64,000 nt of DNA from Streptomyces sp. NRRL F-2580 (GCF_000720115.1 NZ_JOIR01000001.1:186001-250000); one strand, 5' to 3'; positions 24,643 through 32,636 are shown, counted from the first letter of the stretch. Numbers and translations are program-made. Notes: a model not told the origin generated them from the letters alone.

Positions 24643-24666
24643 AAAAAAGCCCCCGGGCAGGGGGCT
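24643..24666 (-). terminator. Intrinsic terminator upstream of major tail gene
   Basis: On the minus strand AGCCCCC-TGCCC-GGGGGCT is followed by T6. It lies between operator-like site 6 and the major tail gene and may set its transcript level. Confidence 0.85.
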
Positions 24667-24682
24667 GAGAAGCTGGCGCGAA

Positions 24683-24698
24683 TGTCACATTCCAACTT
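24683..24698 (-). promoter_or_regulatory. Operator-like site 6
   Basis: An exact aagttggaatgtgaca on the minus strand, upstream of the major tail gene. It is preceded by CTTTTTTGCCCTCG, a T-tract context shared with sites 7 and 8. Confidence 0.8.
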
Positions 24699-24729
24699 CG
24701 AGGGCAAAAAAGAGAGGCCGTACGCAGGC

Positions 24730-25113
24730 TTACGCGTCGGTCAGGAAGAGGATCACTTCGCCCTGATAGGTGTGCTCGCGGGATGTCGCGTCGGGGAAGT
24801 AGCGTGGGCTGATTGCCTCGTCCACGTCGAGCACCAGTGCGCCACCCACAACGCGGGCCGGCAGGTCTTCAAGCAGCAGCTCACGGACCCGGTAGGCGAC
24901 GGCCGAGGCTTCGGCCCGATCCTTCGCATACACCTGGTACGTGATGTCGGCCCGGTCCATGCGGGCCCGGATCACGCGGTGCCCCCCGGCGTGCTCCAGG
25001 TAGATCGTGGTGTCTCCCGGTTCGCGTCCCACCAGATCACCGGTCACGAAGTTAGTTAGTTCATTCAGGCCCTTGAGGTAGTCGAAGACCACCGACACGG
25101 GGTCGAGGCGCAT
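24730..25113 (-). CDS. Tail terminator/completion protein
   Basis: A 127-residue protein with the alpha/beta pattern of neck proteins that cap the tail tube (VVFDYLKGLNEL... GHRVIRARMDRADITYQVYAKDRAEA... YQGEVILFLTDA). It lies between the gp10-like connector and the major tail gene, the usual position. The repeated word GTTAGTTAGTTCATT occurs inside its coding sequence. Confidence 0.68.
   Translation of the reverse strand: MRLDPVSVVFDYLKGLNELTNFVTGDLVGREPGDTTIYLEHAGGHRVIRARMDRADITYQVYAKDRAEASAVAYRVRELLLEDLPARVVGGALVLDVDEAISPRYFPDATSREHTYQGEVILFLTDA
25051..25065 (+). repeat. Repeated word GTTAGTTAGTTCATT, copy c (intragenic)
   Basis: An exact 15-base copy lying inside the tail terminator gene, where the minus strand reads it in frame as NELTN. 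This shows the word is not only a stop-codon cassette. Confidence 0.7.
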
Positions 25114-25442
25114 CAGCTCTCACGCTCCTTCATCAGGGCGTCCTTCAAGGTGTGACTGCCGGGATGGCGTCGGCCGCTCTTGTCCCGCCAGCCGTATTCA
25201 ATGAGGAGGGCATGCCGGTCTGCCTGCACCGCTGAATGAACGATCCCCTCGACCTCGTACGCGGTGACGGAGAGGGAGAGGGCGTACATGTTCCACGAGC
25301 CCCTGCGGTTCTTGGGGGCAGATCCGCGGGCGCTCGCCGCAATGGCCGACGCCTTCTGGGCAAGCACCCGAGCCGTCTCGGTTGAGGACATGAGTCGATG
25401 AATGGCGGCCTCGTCGAGGATCAAGCGGACGCGGGCGGCCAT
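25113..25442 (-). CDS. Head-tail connector, HK97 gp10-like
   Basis: A 109-residue protein; the ATG overlaps the end of the upstream head-closure gene. It has a helical N-terminus (DEAAIHRLMSSTETARVLAQKA) and the IEYGW...HPGSHTLKDAL end typical of HK97 gp10-type proteins. Probably part of the neck. Confidence 0.72.
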   Translation of the reverse strand: MAARVRLILDEAAIHRLMSSTETARVLAQKASAIAASARGSAPKNRRGSWNMYALSLSVTAYEVEGIVHSAVQADRHALLIEYGWRDKSGRRHPGSHTLKDALMKERES

Positions 25443-25771
25443 CAGTGCTCCACCCGCCAGGCCCGAGCGCATACGTGCCGCAGGGAGCCGTGCCCCCAGG
25501 GCGACGGGACGCCGTCCACCTCGTACAGCCGTGATCCAAAACGGACCCGATCCGCGGAACCCACGTCGGCCCCGAAGGGCAGGTACACCAGAATCCGTTC
25601 CTGGGCGGTCTCCCGTTCCGGGGAGCGGACCTCGAAGGAGCGGTCAGGCTGGACGTTGCCGAGCCCCTTGAAAACCACGTTCGTGTGGTCCCAGTCCCGC
25701 TTCCTTCCGTAGGCCGTGTCCGTCAGGCCGGCGCGGAGGACCTGGACCTCATCGGTGAACAGGTTCTTCAT
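25442..25771 (-). CDS. Head closure/stopper protein
   Basis: A 109-residue beta-barrel-like protein (VVFKGLGNVQPDRSFEV... ILVYLPFGADVGSADRVRFG... YEVDGVPSPWG), the pattern of siphophage head-closure (stopper) proteins. It is coupled to both neighbours by overlapping start and stop codons. Confidence 0.7.
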   Translation of the reverse strand: MKNLFTDEVQVLRAGLTDTAYGRKRDWDHTNVVFKGLGNVQPDRSFEVRSPERETAQERILVYLPFGADVGSADRVRFGSRLYEVDGVPSPWGHGSLRHVCARAWRVEH

Positions 25772-26109
25772 TCCGCCTCCCGGATCAGGGAGATGGAGGC
25801 GAGCTTCCTGCGGTACCTCTTGAGGGAGGCTCTGGCTGCTGGGGAGAGGGATTGGGTGGTCGCGGAGGATCCGAACTCGACCTGGATGTCTCCGACACGC
25901 TCACTCACGATGCCTGGGGCAACGGCAAGCCATCGGATGACCTCGGCGCAGATCACCGCCTTGATGCCCGGAGTCTGCGCGTAACCACTGCCGCAGTAAT
26001 CCTGCACGAGGGCGGAGGCGTCCTCAATGAACGCCTCCACTCTCGGCTTCTCGTCGTCCCCGATCGTGCGCCCCAGGCGAACAGAGATGTCGTCCACGGT
26101 GATGCTCAT
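25768..26109 (-). CDS. Head-tail adaptor protein (gp6-like)
   Basis: A 113-residue protein, mainly helical (VEAFIEDASALVQDYCGSG... IKAVICAEVIRWLA), the form of DNA-packaging/adaptor proteins downstream of capsid genes. Its ATG lies one base after operator-like site 7, so bases of that site (GGGATGTG) also take the place of the ribosome binding site. Confidence 0.72.
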   Translation of the reverse strand: MSITVDDISVRLGRTIGDDEKPRVEAFIEDASALVQDYCGSGYAQTPGIKAVICAEVIRWLAVAPGIVSERVGDIQVEFGSSATTQSLSPAARASLKRYRRKLASISLIREAE

Positions 26110-26110
26110 G

Positions 26111-26126
26111 TGTCACATCCCAACTT
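26111..26126 (-). promoter_or_regulatory. Operator-like site 7, adjacent to start codon
   Basis: On the minus strand aagttgggatgtgaca ends one base before the adaptor ATG, between capsid and adaptor. CTTTTTTGTGCCC precedes it, like sites 6 and 8. The GGGATG part may act in ribosome binding. Confidence 0.75.
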
Positions 26127-26143
26127 TGGGCACAAAAAAGGGG

Positions 26144-27253
26144 CTACTTGGCTGCCTGCACGGCCACAGTCCGGTTCTTCTCCACGGCCACCTTGTTGTG
26201 GTCCACGATCGCCTTCTCGACCCCCGTGGCAACGAGAAGCTGCTCCGGCCGGATCACCTTGGCGTCGTAGATTACGCGCGACTTGATGGCGTCGGTGAAG
26301 CTCTTCTCCGGCTTGTACGCCTCCATCTGCGCGAACGGGATGACGAGGCTGGTGGCCGAAGTGGAGCCCATGAACATGTCGATGCTGTTGAGGGCGTCGT
26401 GGCGGCGGCCCTTGACGAACTTGGCCTCGGTCGGCCGCTCCTTGCCCAGGGTGTTCGAGACCTGGACGGGAATGCCGAGGATCGTGCCGATGGCGCCGGA
26501 CGGCATGACCGCGCCGCCACCGAAGTGGCTGGCGTCGACAAACTTCGGGTCACGCAGAAGCAGCGACCGCAGACGCGGCGAGATGAACAGGTACCGAGAG
26601 TCGGGAGCGTTCTTGAGGTCCAGGTTCTCCAGCATCGCCACCACGTAGTCATAGACGCCGATGACCTCGGACTCCAGAGCGTTCGGCGTAACCGTGTCGA
26701 TCTTGCCGTGAAGGGCGGGCAGGGTGGACGCGTCGGCCGGCATGGCTTCCGCGCCGTTCAGGTCCTTGCCGACGACGGCCGCGGTCAGGGTCTGAGCCAG
26801 CATCCGGTCGATGGAGACGGCCGCCTGGCGGCCACGCTGACGTACCAGCTCCGACATGAGGTCGATGCCGCTCTTCGTCTGGAGCTGGTGAAGGGCGTCA
26901 ATCTCGATGTGGAACGAGGAACCCTTGCCTACGGTCATCGGAATGTACTCAAGAGCCGCGTGGTCCTTGTCGCCGATCTCGCCGTAAGCCTTCACCAGGC
27001 CCTTGTCCTCAACGGTGTCGACGAAGTGAGGGATGCGGATGCGGTCACCTTCACGCCGGAACTCGCCCTCATAGTTCCGGTTGGTGATCTCCGCGGAACC
27101 GAGGATCAGATTGTCCTCAAGGTCCTGGAGGAGCTGGGCAGTCCACAGCTCCGGAACGAAGACGCCGTGACCCTTGAGTGTCGGGTCCTGCCCAGCAGGG
27201 CCGCCGGTCAGAAGGCCCGAAGCTGCCTGAGTAGTGAAGTCGTTACCAGCCAT
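26144..27253 (-). CDS. Major capsid protein, P22 coat-like
   Basis: A 369-residue protein with features of HK97-fold coat proteins of the P22 group: N-terminal FVPELWTAQLLQDLEDNLI, RIRIPHFVDTV, a GKGSSFHIEIDALHQLQT segment, SPRLRSLLLRDPKFVDAS and C-terminal VIPFAQMEAYKPEKSFTDAI. It follows the scaffold gene and builds the icosahedral head. Operator-like sites lie on both sides, so the capsid has its own regulated interval. Confidence 0.9.
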   Translation of the reverse strand: MAGNDFTTQAASGLLTGGPAGQDPTLKGHGVFVPELWTAQLLQDLEDNLILGSAEITNRNYEGEFRREGDRIRIPHFVDTVEDKGLVKAYGEIGDKDHAALEYIPMTVGKGSSFHIEIDALHQLQTKSGIDLMSELVRQRGRQAAVSIDRMLAQTLTAAVVGKDLNGAEAMPADASTLPALHGKIDTVTPNALESEVIGVYDYVVAMLENLDLKNAPDSRYLFISPRLRSLLLRDPKFVDASHFGGGAVMPSGAIGTILGIPVQVSNTLGKERPTEAKFVKGRRHDALNSIDMFMGSTSATSLVIPFAQMEAYKPEKSFTDAIKSRVIYDAKVIRPEQLLVATGVEKAIVDHNKVAVEKNRTVAVQAAK

Positions 27254-27286
27254 ATAGATTCCTTAGAGAAAAGGCAGGCGCCCGAA

Positions 27287-27302
27287 TCTCACACTCCAAC
27301 TT
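27287..27302 (-). promoter_or_regulatory. Operator-like site 8
   Basis: On the minus strand aagttggagtgtgaga lies between scaffold and capsid genes, preceded by CTTTTTTGCGCTCA. AGCAGGC and GCCTGCC flank it about 20 bases away on each side, so a larger hairpin is possible. Confidence 0.75.
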
Positions 27303-27325
27303 TGAGCGCAAAAAAGAGGCCTGCT

Positions 27326-27898
27326 CTAGATTTCGCCTCGCATGAGGGCTTCACACTTGCCCGCCTTACGGGCCTCGTTGATCTCCCTCGGAGACATGCG
27401 GGAAAGGTCCTCACGAGTGAGCTGGCCGGCGGCCGGGCTCCCCTGACGACCGAGGCCGAGATCCTGCGCGTAAGGCTGCGTGGTGCTCGGCTTGGGAAGG
27501 GACGACACGAACGCCTCGATACGTACCGAGTCCGGGTTTCCGTCCTCGCCGAGAAACGAGTCAAGGTTCAGATACTCGGCGCCGGGAAGTGTCACTCCGG
27601 CCGCTGAGGAGGCTGCACGAAGCTCTGCGCTGATGAGCTTGGTCCCCACCTCGGAGAGGGCCGCGTTTCGGGCCTCCGCCCGAGCCGCTTCGATGGCCTT
27701 CTCGGTGTCGGACATGTGGGACTGGCGGTATCCCTCAAGCTCTGTGGACGCCTGCTTGAAGCGGTCCTCGTTCTTGCGGGACAGGGCCTTCCACTTGTCG
27801 AGCTCCGCCTGAAACGCGGCAGCGTCAGCACCATCGTGCACGCTGACCGTGGTGCCGGTATCAGTGGTCGTCTGGTCGTCGCTCATGTGATCATCCAT
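27326..27898 (-). CDS. Scaffolding protein
   Basis: A 190-residue acidic protein with a long central coiled coil (AAFQAELDKWKALSRKNEDR... TEKAIEAARAEARNAALSEV), no globular motif and a basic C-terminus, immediately upstream of the capsid gene. These are hallmarks of siphophage scaffold proteins. An internal ATG four codons in is an equally likely start. Confidence 0.82.
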   Translation of the reverse strand: MDDHMSDDQTTTDTGTTVSVHDGADAAAFQAELDKWKALSRKNEDRFKQASTELEGYRQSHMSDTEKAIEAARAEARNAALSEVGTKLISAELRAASSAAGVTLPGAEYLNLDSFLGEDGNPDSVRIEAFVSSLPKPSTTQPYAQDLGLGRQGSPAAGQLTREDLSRMSPREINEARKAGKCEALMRGEI

Positions 27899-27949
27899 TT
27901 CGGATTGGGAAGGGCCACCATTTCGGCGGCCGTAGAGGGAACGTTTCTG

Positions 27950-29452
27950 CTACTTCTTCTCGAAACGTTGACGGTTCGCATTGCCGGAGTTCCCCTGCGC
28001 AGGCTTCATGGCTTGAGCCTTGGCCTTTGCGCCGGAGACGGCCGACTTGTCGTCGGCGCCCTGCTGGGCGATGGCAAGCTCCTGCTTCTGAGCATCGGTC
28101 TGATACTTGTCGGCCCGTTCCATTTCGGTCTTGGCCTCTTCTTCCAGGAGCTGATCAAATCGTGCGATCTGAGAAGGGGTGTATCCAGCGTCCTGCCAGA
28201 GCTGCTGCTTTGGAACGTTGAGCTGCTGGAGCTTGAGAAGCGCGTCAATGTGCTGGGCCTCGGTCCTATTTTCGGGATCGCGCCAGATGACCTCCGCGGC
28301 CTCATACTCCTCGCGTAGCTTCCCGCCGTTCTCCACGGCTATGGCGAGCCTCATAGTGCGCTCCCATGCTTCACCGAAGTGCAGCATCCGCTCTCGGGTC
28401 TTCGATACCAGACCGGCTTCGGCCGACGTGATCGCGTCGCCGCTCGGAGGCTGGCCGCCCTTGAGCATGTAATGGAACGGGACCCTCGCGATACTCGCCA
28501 TGTGCATGGTCAGCATGTCCACGAGGTCGACGTAGTTCGAGAGATTCGCGGCTTCGAATTGGCCGAAGCTGGCGGCCGGGTCCTCGGCCTGGAGGAGCTT
28601 GTCCACGGCGACCTTGAAAGGCTCGATCGGGTTGCCGTTCTCGTCTTCCTGAATCTCAAGGCCGGTTACGTAGCGCTGAGGCCAGGCAGCGTATTCGGAT
28701 GCGACAAGGGAGTCCGATACGGTCTTGTTGATCGCGTCCTGAATCGGTATGACCGTGGCCAGGTCCGACATGGGTTCGCCGACAAGACGGGTCCGGTTCT
28801 GGATGGGAACGACAGGTACGACACCGAGGGGGTTTGGCTTGGCCGGCCCGTCGATGGTGTAGCCGCCGATCTTCCAGTTGCCGACGTGGACGGAGTTCGC
28901 GAGCCAGAGAGTGCAGAACTGGCGGCCCCAGTCATCGACGTAGAACTTGGCCGCGGCCTCGATCTCGTGACGGGAGCCGGGTTTGTACTGCACCGCGACG
29001 TGTTCAGCGGACTCGACGGAGATCACGGCCTTGCCGGACTCGTCGCCCCAGACGACCGCGTACGCGGCTCCCTGGATCATGGCGTCCAAGTGGGCGGAGT
29101 TGGACTCCGAGTCCATCCGGTTTCGCTGCCAGATCTCGCGGGCCAGATCGTCTTCCGCCGGTTCCTTCGACAGGCGGAAGCCGTCGATGAACATGCGCTC
29201 GTTGACGCTGTCGATGATCAAGCCGCAGAAGTTGTCGTTCCAGCGGTCGAAGACGTGGGCGAACTCAGTCCTGTACTTCGACTGAGAGAAGAGCATCTTC
29301 TGATGCTTGCCGTCGTAATATTCCCCAAATCGCTTGAAGCGACCCGCGCGGGAGGAAAGCTTCGATGACAGGTAGTCCATCCACATCTGTGGAGTGGACG
29401 GAGGCGACATGACGCCTTCCTGGCCTATCGACTTATCAAGAGCAGCTACCAT
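27950..29452 (-). CDS. Portal protein, SPP1 gp6-like
   Basis: A 500-residue protein with portal-family features: FKRFGEYYDGKHQKM near the N-terminus, LIIDSVNERMFIDGF, VVPIQNRTRLVGEPMSDL and a conserved GQPPSGDAITSAEAGLVSKT helix region. The C-terminal 80 residues are Gln/Lys/Ala-rich and probably disordered. It forms the 12-mer DNA portal and lies between terminase and scaffold as expected. AAAGGGG precedes the ATG. Confidence 0.9.
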   Translation of the reverse strand: MVAALDKSIGQEGVMSPPSTPQMWMDYLSSKLSSRAGRFKRFGEYYDGKHQKMLFSQSKYRTEFAHVFDRWNDNFCGLIIDSVNERMFIDGFRLSKEPAEDDLAREIWQRNRMDSESNSAHLDAMIQGAAYAVVWGDESGKAVISVESAEHVAVQYKPGSRHEIEAAAKFYVDDWGRQFCTLWLANSVHVGNWKIGGYTIDGPAKPNPLGVVPVVPIQNRTRLVGEPMSDLATVIPIQDAINKTVSDSLVASEYAAWPQRYVTGLEIQEDENGNPIEPFKVAVDKLLQAEDPAASFGQFEAANLSNYVDLVDMLTMHMASIARVPFHYMLKGGQPPSGDAITSAEAGLVSKTRERMLHFGEAWERTMRLAIAVENGGKLREEYEAAEVIWRDPENRTEAQHIDALLKLQQLNVPKQQLWQDAGYTPSQIARFDQLLEEEAKTEMERADKYQTDAQKQELAIAQQGADDKSAVSGAKAKAQAMKPAQGNSGNANRQRFEKK

Positions 29453-29474
29453 CCGGGCCCCTTTCGAGCGGGGC

Positions 29475-31034
29475 TCAGAAACCGACTACTCGCCTCCTTT
29501 TGATTTGGAGGCGTCCATCCGCAATCGCGTCCGCGCGTGCTTCAAGTGCAAGTACGGCGGCCACCGCGATATCGATTTTGCGTTTGGATCGAGGTGAGTC
29601 CTTGACGATCAGGTCACCTTGAGGAACTTCACGAACAACGGCGTTGAGGACATGGCGAGTCATTTCGGGATCGCCAACATGGGAGAGGTCACCGACCATG
29701 ACAGCGGTACGGAATCTCTCGACGGCCTGAACCATGCGAGTAGGCTTATTGGTCCAGTACTCAAAAACGTAATCGTCGCCCCACTCCACCGCCCAGCGGC
29801 CGATATTCTCTTGCCACCATGGAGGGTCGGCGTACATCCATTCCACGCGATAGGTTTTGAAAGCCCGTTTGACGGCGGCTTCGACCGAGAGGACATCGAC
29901 TTCCCAGTCATCTTTCGCGTGCTCGGGGCGCAACCACTTGCCGAGGACGAACAGTTTGGCATCGCGCAATCTGACGCCTACCAAAGCAGTTCCGTCGCCT
30001 CGGACACTTCCATCGAAACCGATTGCTATCTGTTCGCCGGCCTCGATGTCGTTTTCGGCTTCGCAGGCGTCCCACTCGGCCTTGGACATCCAGCCATCAC
30101 TCGACTCGGCGATCTGGTTGAAGAAGAAGCGGAAGTATGTCGAGTCGGGAGTCGTGCGGTCGTAGAGGATCGTTTTCGTCAGACCCTCGATATCGGCCCA
30201 GTGAGCATCCCCGTAAGCTTCCCGAAGGGCTGCGGACACCTTCTCTTCGTCCCGGATGTCTTCTACTTCTAGGGAGCCCTCAAGGCAGTCGTAGAGCCAA
30301 TAACCCTGGGCCACCATGTCGGATTCGAAGATGATCTGAGCTACCGAGTCTTCGTTGGGGTTGAATGCATTCGTTGTCGTCACCCACCGGCTACCAGCCT
30401 TCGTGGTTTTTTCGACATTTCGCTTCAACACCTGATAGAAATCAGGGCCGCCTGTGGAACTCACCCAGTGATGGACCTCGTCCATCACGATAAAAGTTGG
30501 ACGGTTACCTTCGTTTGTTCGGCCGCTGGTCGCCTTCGGCGTGATCGAGCCCGGCTTGCCGGACTTGAACTGAACCATCGACTTCGAGATCTCCAGGCCG
30601 TATTCCTTCTCGGCCGGAGACTCGGACAGCATCCCGCGGATCATGTCGAGGGTCTGCTGTGTCTGGTCCAGCGCGGTTGCGCCGAGCTGTACGACAGGCA
30701 AGGGAACACGCTTACCGACAGGCAGGCCGTGCTCATCAAAGTGACTGAACCGACAGGGACCGATGAACTCTACGATCGCCAACGCCGCGAGCAGGGGCGT
30801 TTTCCCCCACCCCTTTGCCCGACGCAGGGTGCCGGCCGAGTACTTCCAGGTCCCATCCGAGTTGATCGCGTAGAACCAAAGAACAAAGCGAAGCTGCTCG
30901 TTCGTGAACTTCCAGCTCTCGCCCGCGCTGTCTCCGTCAGGCTGCACGATGTAGGTCTGGGCCCAGCGGATGATGCCGTAGCCGAGGGTTTCGTGAGGGG
31001 CCGGCACACCCTTGGGAAGGTTTCCGGTCTGCAT
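29475..31034 (-). CDS. terL: Terminase large subunit
   Basis: A 519-residue DNA-packaging motor. The ATPase domain has a Walker A-like RRAKGWGKT near residue 80, a Walker B FIVMDEVHHW near 200, and a C-terminal nuclease region with IGFDGSVRGDGTALVG and KIDIAVAAVLALEA (Asp residues for metal). The start is the ATG with GAGGGGAG 5 bases upstream; longer frames upstream are not supported by composition. It works with TerS and the adjacent HNH nuclease. Confidence 0.92.
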   Translation of the reverse strand: MQTGNLPKGVPAPHETLGYGIIRWAQTYIVQPDGDSAGESWKFTNEQLRFVLWFYAINSDGTWKYSAGTLRRAKGWGKTPLLAALAIVEFIGPCRFSHFDEHGLPVGKRVPLPVVQLGATALDQTQQTLDMIRGMLSESPAEKEYGLEISKSMVQFKSGKPGSITPKATSGRTNEGNRPTFIVMDEVHHWVSSTGGPDFYQVLKRNVEKTTKAGSRWVTTTNAFNPNEDSVAQIIFESDMVAQGYWLYDCLEGSLEVEDIRDEEKVSAALREAYGDAHWADIEGLTKTILYDRTTPDSTYFRFFFNQIAESSDGWMSKAEWDACEAENDIEAGEQIAIGFDGSVRGDGTALVGVRLRDAKLFVLGKWLRPEHAKDDWEVDVLSVEAAVKRAFKTYRVEWMYADPPWWQENIGRWAVEWGDDYVFEYWTNKPTRMVQAVERFRTAVMVGDLSHVGDPEMTRHVLNAVVREVPQGDLIVKDSPRSKRKIDIAVAAVLALEARADAIADGRLQIKRRRVVGF

Positions 31035-31068
31035 CTGAACTCCCCTCGGGATCAGGGGAGAACTGTGC

Positions 31069-31506
31069 TCAACCCTCGCTGAGAAGCTTGAACAGCTCCG
31101 CATCCATGTCTGCGTGCGAAGTGGTCTGGGGCGGTCCCGCGGCCTCGCCCTGGGCCTGCTTGTCGAAGGACATCCGGAGTCTGGCCCGGTCCTCGGTGGT
31201 GGCGCCCCACTTGCCCACGCGCTGGCGAATCTCACCGGCGAGCTTCATGTCTCCGAGGTAGAAGGCATCCACGAGCTTCGTGACGATCTCCAGCTCGGTC
31301 CAGTCGGTATCCATCCAGTCCTCGGTCTGAGGAGCCGAGGCCCACGTCTTCCAGAAGCGCTTGGCTCCGGAGGTGGTGATGCCGAGGGCCTTGGGGAGTT
31401 CACGGCCGGCACCGATCTGGCCGGACAGCTTGCGCTCGCCCAGGGCATGGTCCGTGTTCCTTCGAGCGGAGTTGGGATTCGGGGCAGGCCCGCGCCGAGC
31501 AGGCAT
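31069..31506 (-). CDS. terS: Terminase small subunit
   Basis: A 145-residue protein with a basic, disordered N-terminus (RRGPAPNPNSARRNTDHAL), a helix-turn-helix-like KALGITTSGAKRFWKTW and a helical C-terminus. It sits directly upstream of the large terminase gene. The probable role is recognition of the packaging site on phage DNA. Confidence 0.82.
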   Translation of the reverse strand: MPARRGPAPNPNSARRNTDHALGERKLSGQIGAGRELPKALGITTSGAKRFWKTWASAPQTEDWMDTDWTELEIVTKLVDAFYLGDMKLAGEIRQRVGKWGATTEDRARLRMSFDKQAQGEAAGPPQTTSHADMDAELFKLLSEG

Positions 31507-31691
31507 CAGATCGCTCCGTTCGCCACGTCAGGAGAGACCCCGTACAGCTCGCCGAGCTCGTGCAGCTCGGTCCTCGCGTCCTGGTGCCACCGCCGCTTCA
31601 CCGCGGCCTTCGAGGGCTGACGCCCTCGGTACGGGGCGTACTCCTGGTCGCGTTCGTCGGCCCAGGCATCCCACGGTTCGGGGTCGGTCAT
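31506..31691 (-). CDS. Small hypothetical protein upstream of terS
   Basis: A 61-residue protein (acidic Trp-rich start DPEPWDAWADE, then a basic helical part). It overlaps the terS start by ATGA, so the two are translationally coupled. The GTG immediately before the ATG is an alternative start. Possibly a terminase accessory; no family recognised. Confidence 0.65.
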   Translation of the reverse strand: MTDPEPWDAWADERDQEYAPYRGRQPSKAAVKRRWHQDARTELHELGELYGVSPDVANGAI

Positions 31692-31708
31692 CACATCACG
31701 GCTCCATG

Positions 31709-31720
31709 CATGAACTAACC
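31709..31720 (-). repeat. Partial repeat word GGTTAGTTCATG
   Basis: A shortened copy, on the minus strand, of the word found at 8,279, 9,963, 25,051 and 33,305. It lies between the HNH gene and the small gene upstream of terS. Confidence 0.5.
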
Positions 31721-31725
31721 GGGGC

Positions 31726-32055
31726 TCAGCCTCGGTCTTGGTAGTAGGTCTTGAGCGCGTGGCAACGGCCACATAGCGTCCAGAGGTTGTCAAGATCCCA
31801 ACTCCCGCCCCGAGAGACGGGGATGAGGTGATCGACCTGGAGGTTTTCGCGCGTCCCGCACTTCTGGCAGGTGAACCGGTCACGGGTCAGCACCTTCGCC
31901 CTTCGGGACGACCAGTCACCTGGGCGGGTCTGGTTCCGGGCAGAAGGCCGGTCCCAGCCCTTTCGGGCCGCGGGAGCATGCTCCTCACACCGGCCGGAAC
32001 GAATGGTCACAGAGGTACACCCGCTCACGAGGCAAATCTGTTTGGCTCTCGGCAT
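31726..32055 (-). CDS. HNH endonuclease next to terminase
   Basis: A 109-residue protein with CQKCGTRENLQVDHLIPVSR and LWTLCGRCHALKT, a complete zinc-bound HNH motif. AGAGGAGG stands 4 bases before the ATG. HNH nucleases at this position assist terminase in cutting cos ends in HK97-like phages. That use is inferred from position. Confidence 0.88.
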   Translation of the reverse strand: MPRAKQICLVSGCTSVTIRSGRCEEHAPAARKGWDRPSARNQTRPGDWSSRRAKVLTRDRFTCQKCGTRENLQVDHLIPVSRGGSWDLDNLWTLCGRCHALKTYYQDRG

Positions 32056-32079
32056 CAGTCCTCCTCTGTGAACTTGTAA

Positions 32080-32175
32080 GGCGGTAGGGCGGATTCGAAC
32101 CGCTGCCCCTTTCGGGGCCGCTCCCTTGCGAGGGCCTGACAACGCCGGGTTTCCCTGTCAGAACTCCGTACCGCT
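32080..32175 (-). tRNA. tRNA-like sequence B, anticodon not assignable
   Basis: The minus strand shows a T-arm (GCGG-TTCGAAT-CCGC), acceptor halves GCGGTA and TACCGC, and a long variable-type hairpin GCCCC-GAAA-GGGGC. The part where a D-arm and anticodon arm should lie instead holds CTGACA...TGTCAG and a CCCT-CGCA-AGGG hairpin, so it does not fold as a normal tRNA. It may be a decayed or unconventional tRNA gene or a tRNA mimic. Confidence 0.35.
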
Positions 32176-32178
32176 CGT

Positions 32179-32270
32179 GCGCTGGCCGGGAGTTGAACCC
32201 GGTCTTCCTATCGTCGGGGCTTTCAAAGCCCCTATTGTCGGAGTGCAGCCGTACACCACCACGCCAGCAA
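32179..32270 (-). tRNA. tRNA-like sequence A, possible Ser(UGA)
   Basis: The minus strand shows a T-arm (CCGGG-TTCAACT-CCCGG), an acceptor with 6 of 7 pairs (TTGCTGG / CCAGCGC) and a perfect anticodon-like arm GGGGC-TTTGAAA-GCCCC, giving anticodon UGA. About 12 extra bases lie between the D-like arm (GTGT / GCAC) and the anticodon arm. It is therefore either a non-standard or decayed tRNA-Ser. Confidence 0.4.
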
Positions 32271-32417
32271 GGAGCTACCTTGCCTTGGCCGACTCAAGAC
32301 GATCACTCTCAGTCGGTTGAATGAGAGGCCCCGGAGGTTTCTGTTCTGGCTCCGGGGCCAATGCCTTCCTGGACCTCTACTGGAATACTCGACAGGAGAT
32401 CTAACAGGAAGGAATCT

Positions 32418-32443
32418 CTCTCTGACTCTTGTAAGTCAGAGAG
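32418..32443. other. Perfect hairpin near presumed packaging site
   Basis: A perfect 10-bp inverted repeat CTCTCTGACT / AGTCAGAGAG with a 6-base loop, in the gene-free interval between the late module and the repressor. The interval is where the virion ends (cos) should lie, since terminase genes start just to the left. A role in packaging or termination is possible. Confidence 0.55.
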
Positions 32444-32540
32444 GATGCTTCTTAGGGAGAATGGATCAGCTTTTACTGACTCTTCTTTCTTCTTCTCACT
32501 AACTATGTCGGTGTCCGGGGGATGGCAAGCGGACACCGCC

Positions 32541-32556
32541 AAGTGGGGATGTGACA
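32541..32556 (+). promoter_or_regulatory. Operator-like site 9, upstream of repressor
   Basis: The sequence aagtggggatgtgaca has one mismatch (T to G) in the core. It is the first of three sites within 96 bases before the putative immunity repressor. Confidence 0.65.
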
Positions 32557-32596
32557 CGAGGCACACGCTGCCGAACGATCGATCGAACGAACATTC

Positions 32597-32612
32597 GAGT
32601 TGGGATGTGACA
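32597..32612 (+). promoter_or_regulatory. Operator-like site 10, upstream of repressor
   Basis: The sequence gagttgggatgtgaca is co-oriented with the repressor gene and 24 bases before site 11. Confidence 0.75.
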
Positions 32613-32620
32613 TGCCTCTC

Positions 32621-32636
32621 AGGTTGGAGTGTGATG
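32621..32636 (+). promoter_or_regulatory. Operator-like site 11, upstream of repressor
   Basis: The sequence aggttggagtgtgatg departs from the consensus at the last positions. Together with sites 9 and 10 it forms the only clear cluster of sites in the prophage, which suggests autoregulation of the repressor gene. Confidence 0.6.

Noticed and set aside
26027..27607. A 526-codon plus-strand frame opposite the capsid and scaffold genes
   Set aside because: Shadow of the capsid gene: low-complexity Arg/Gly/Val/Leu composition and no recognisable domain.
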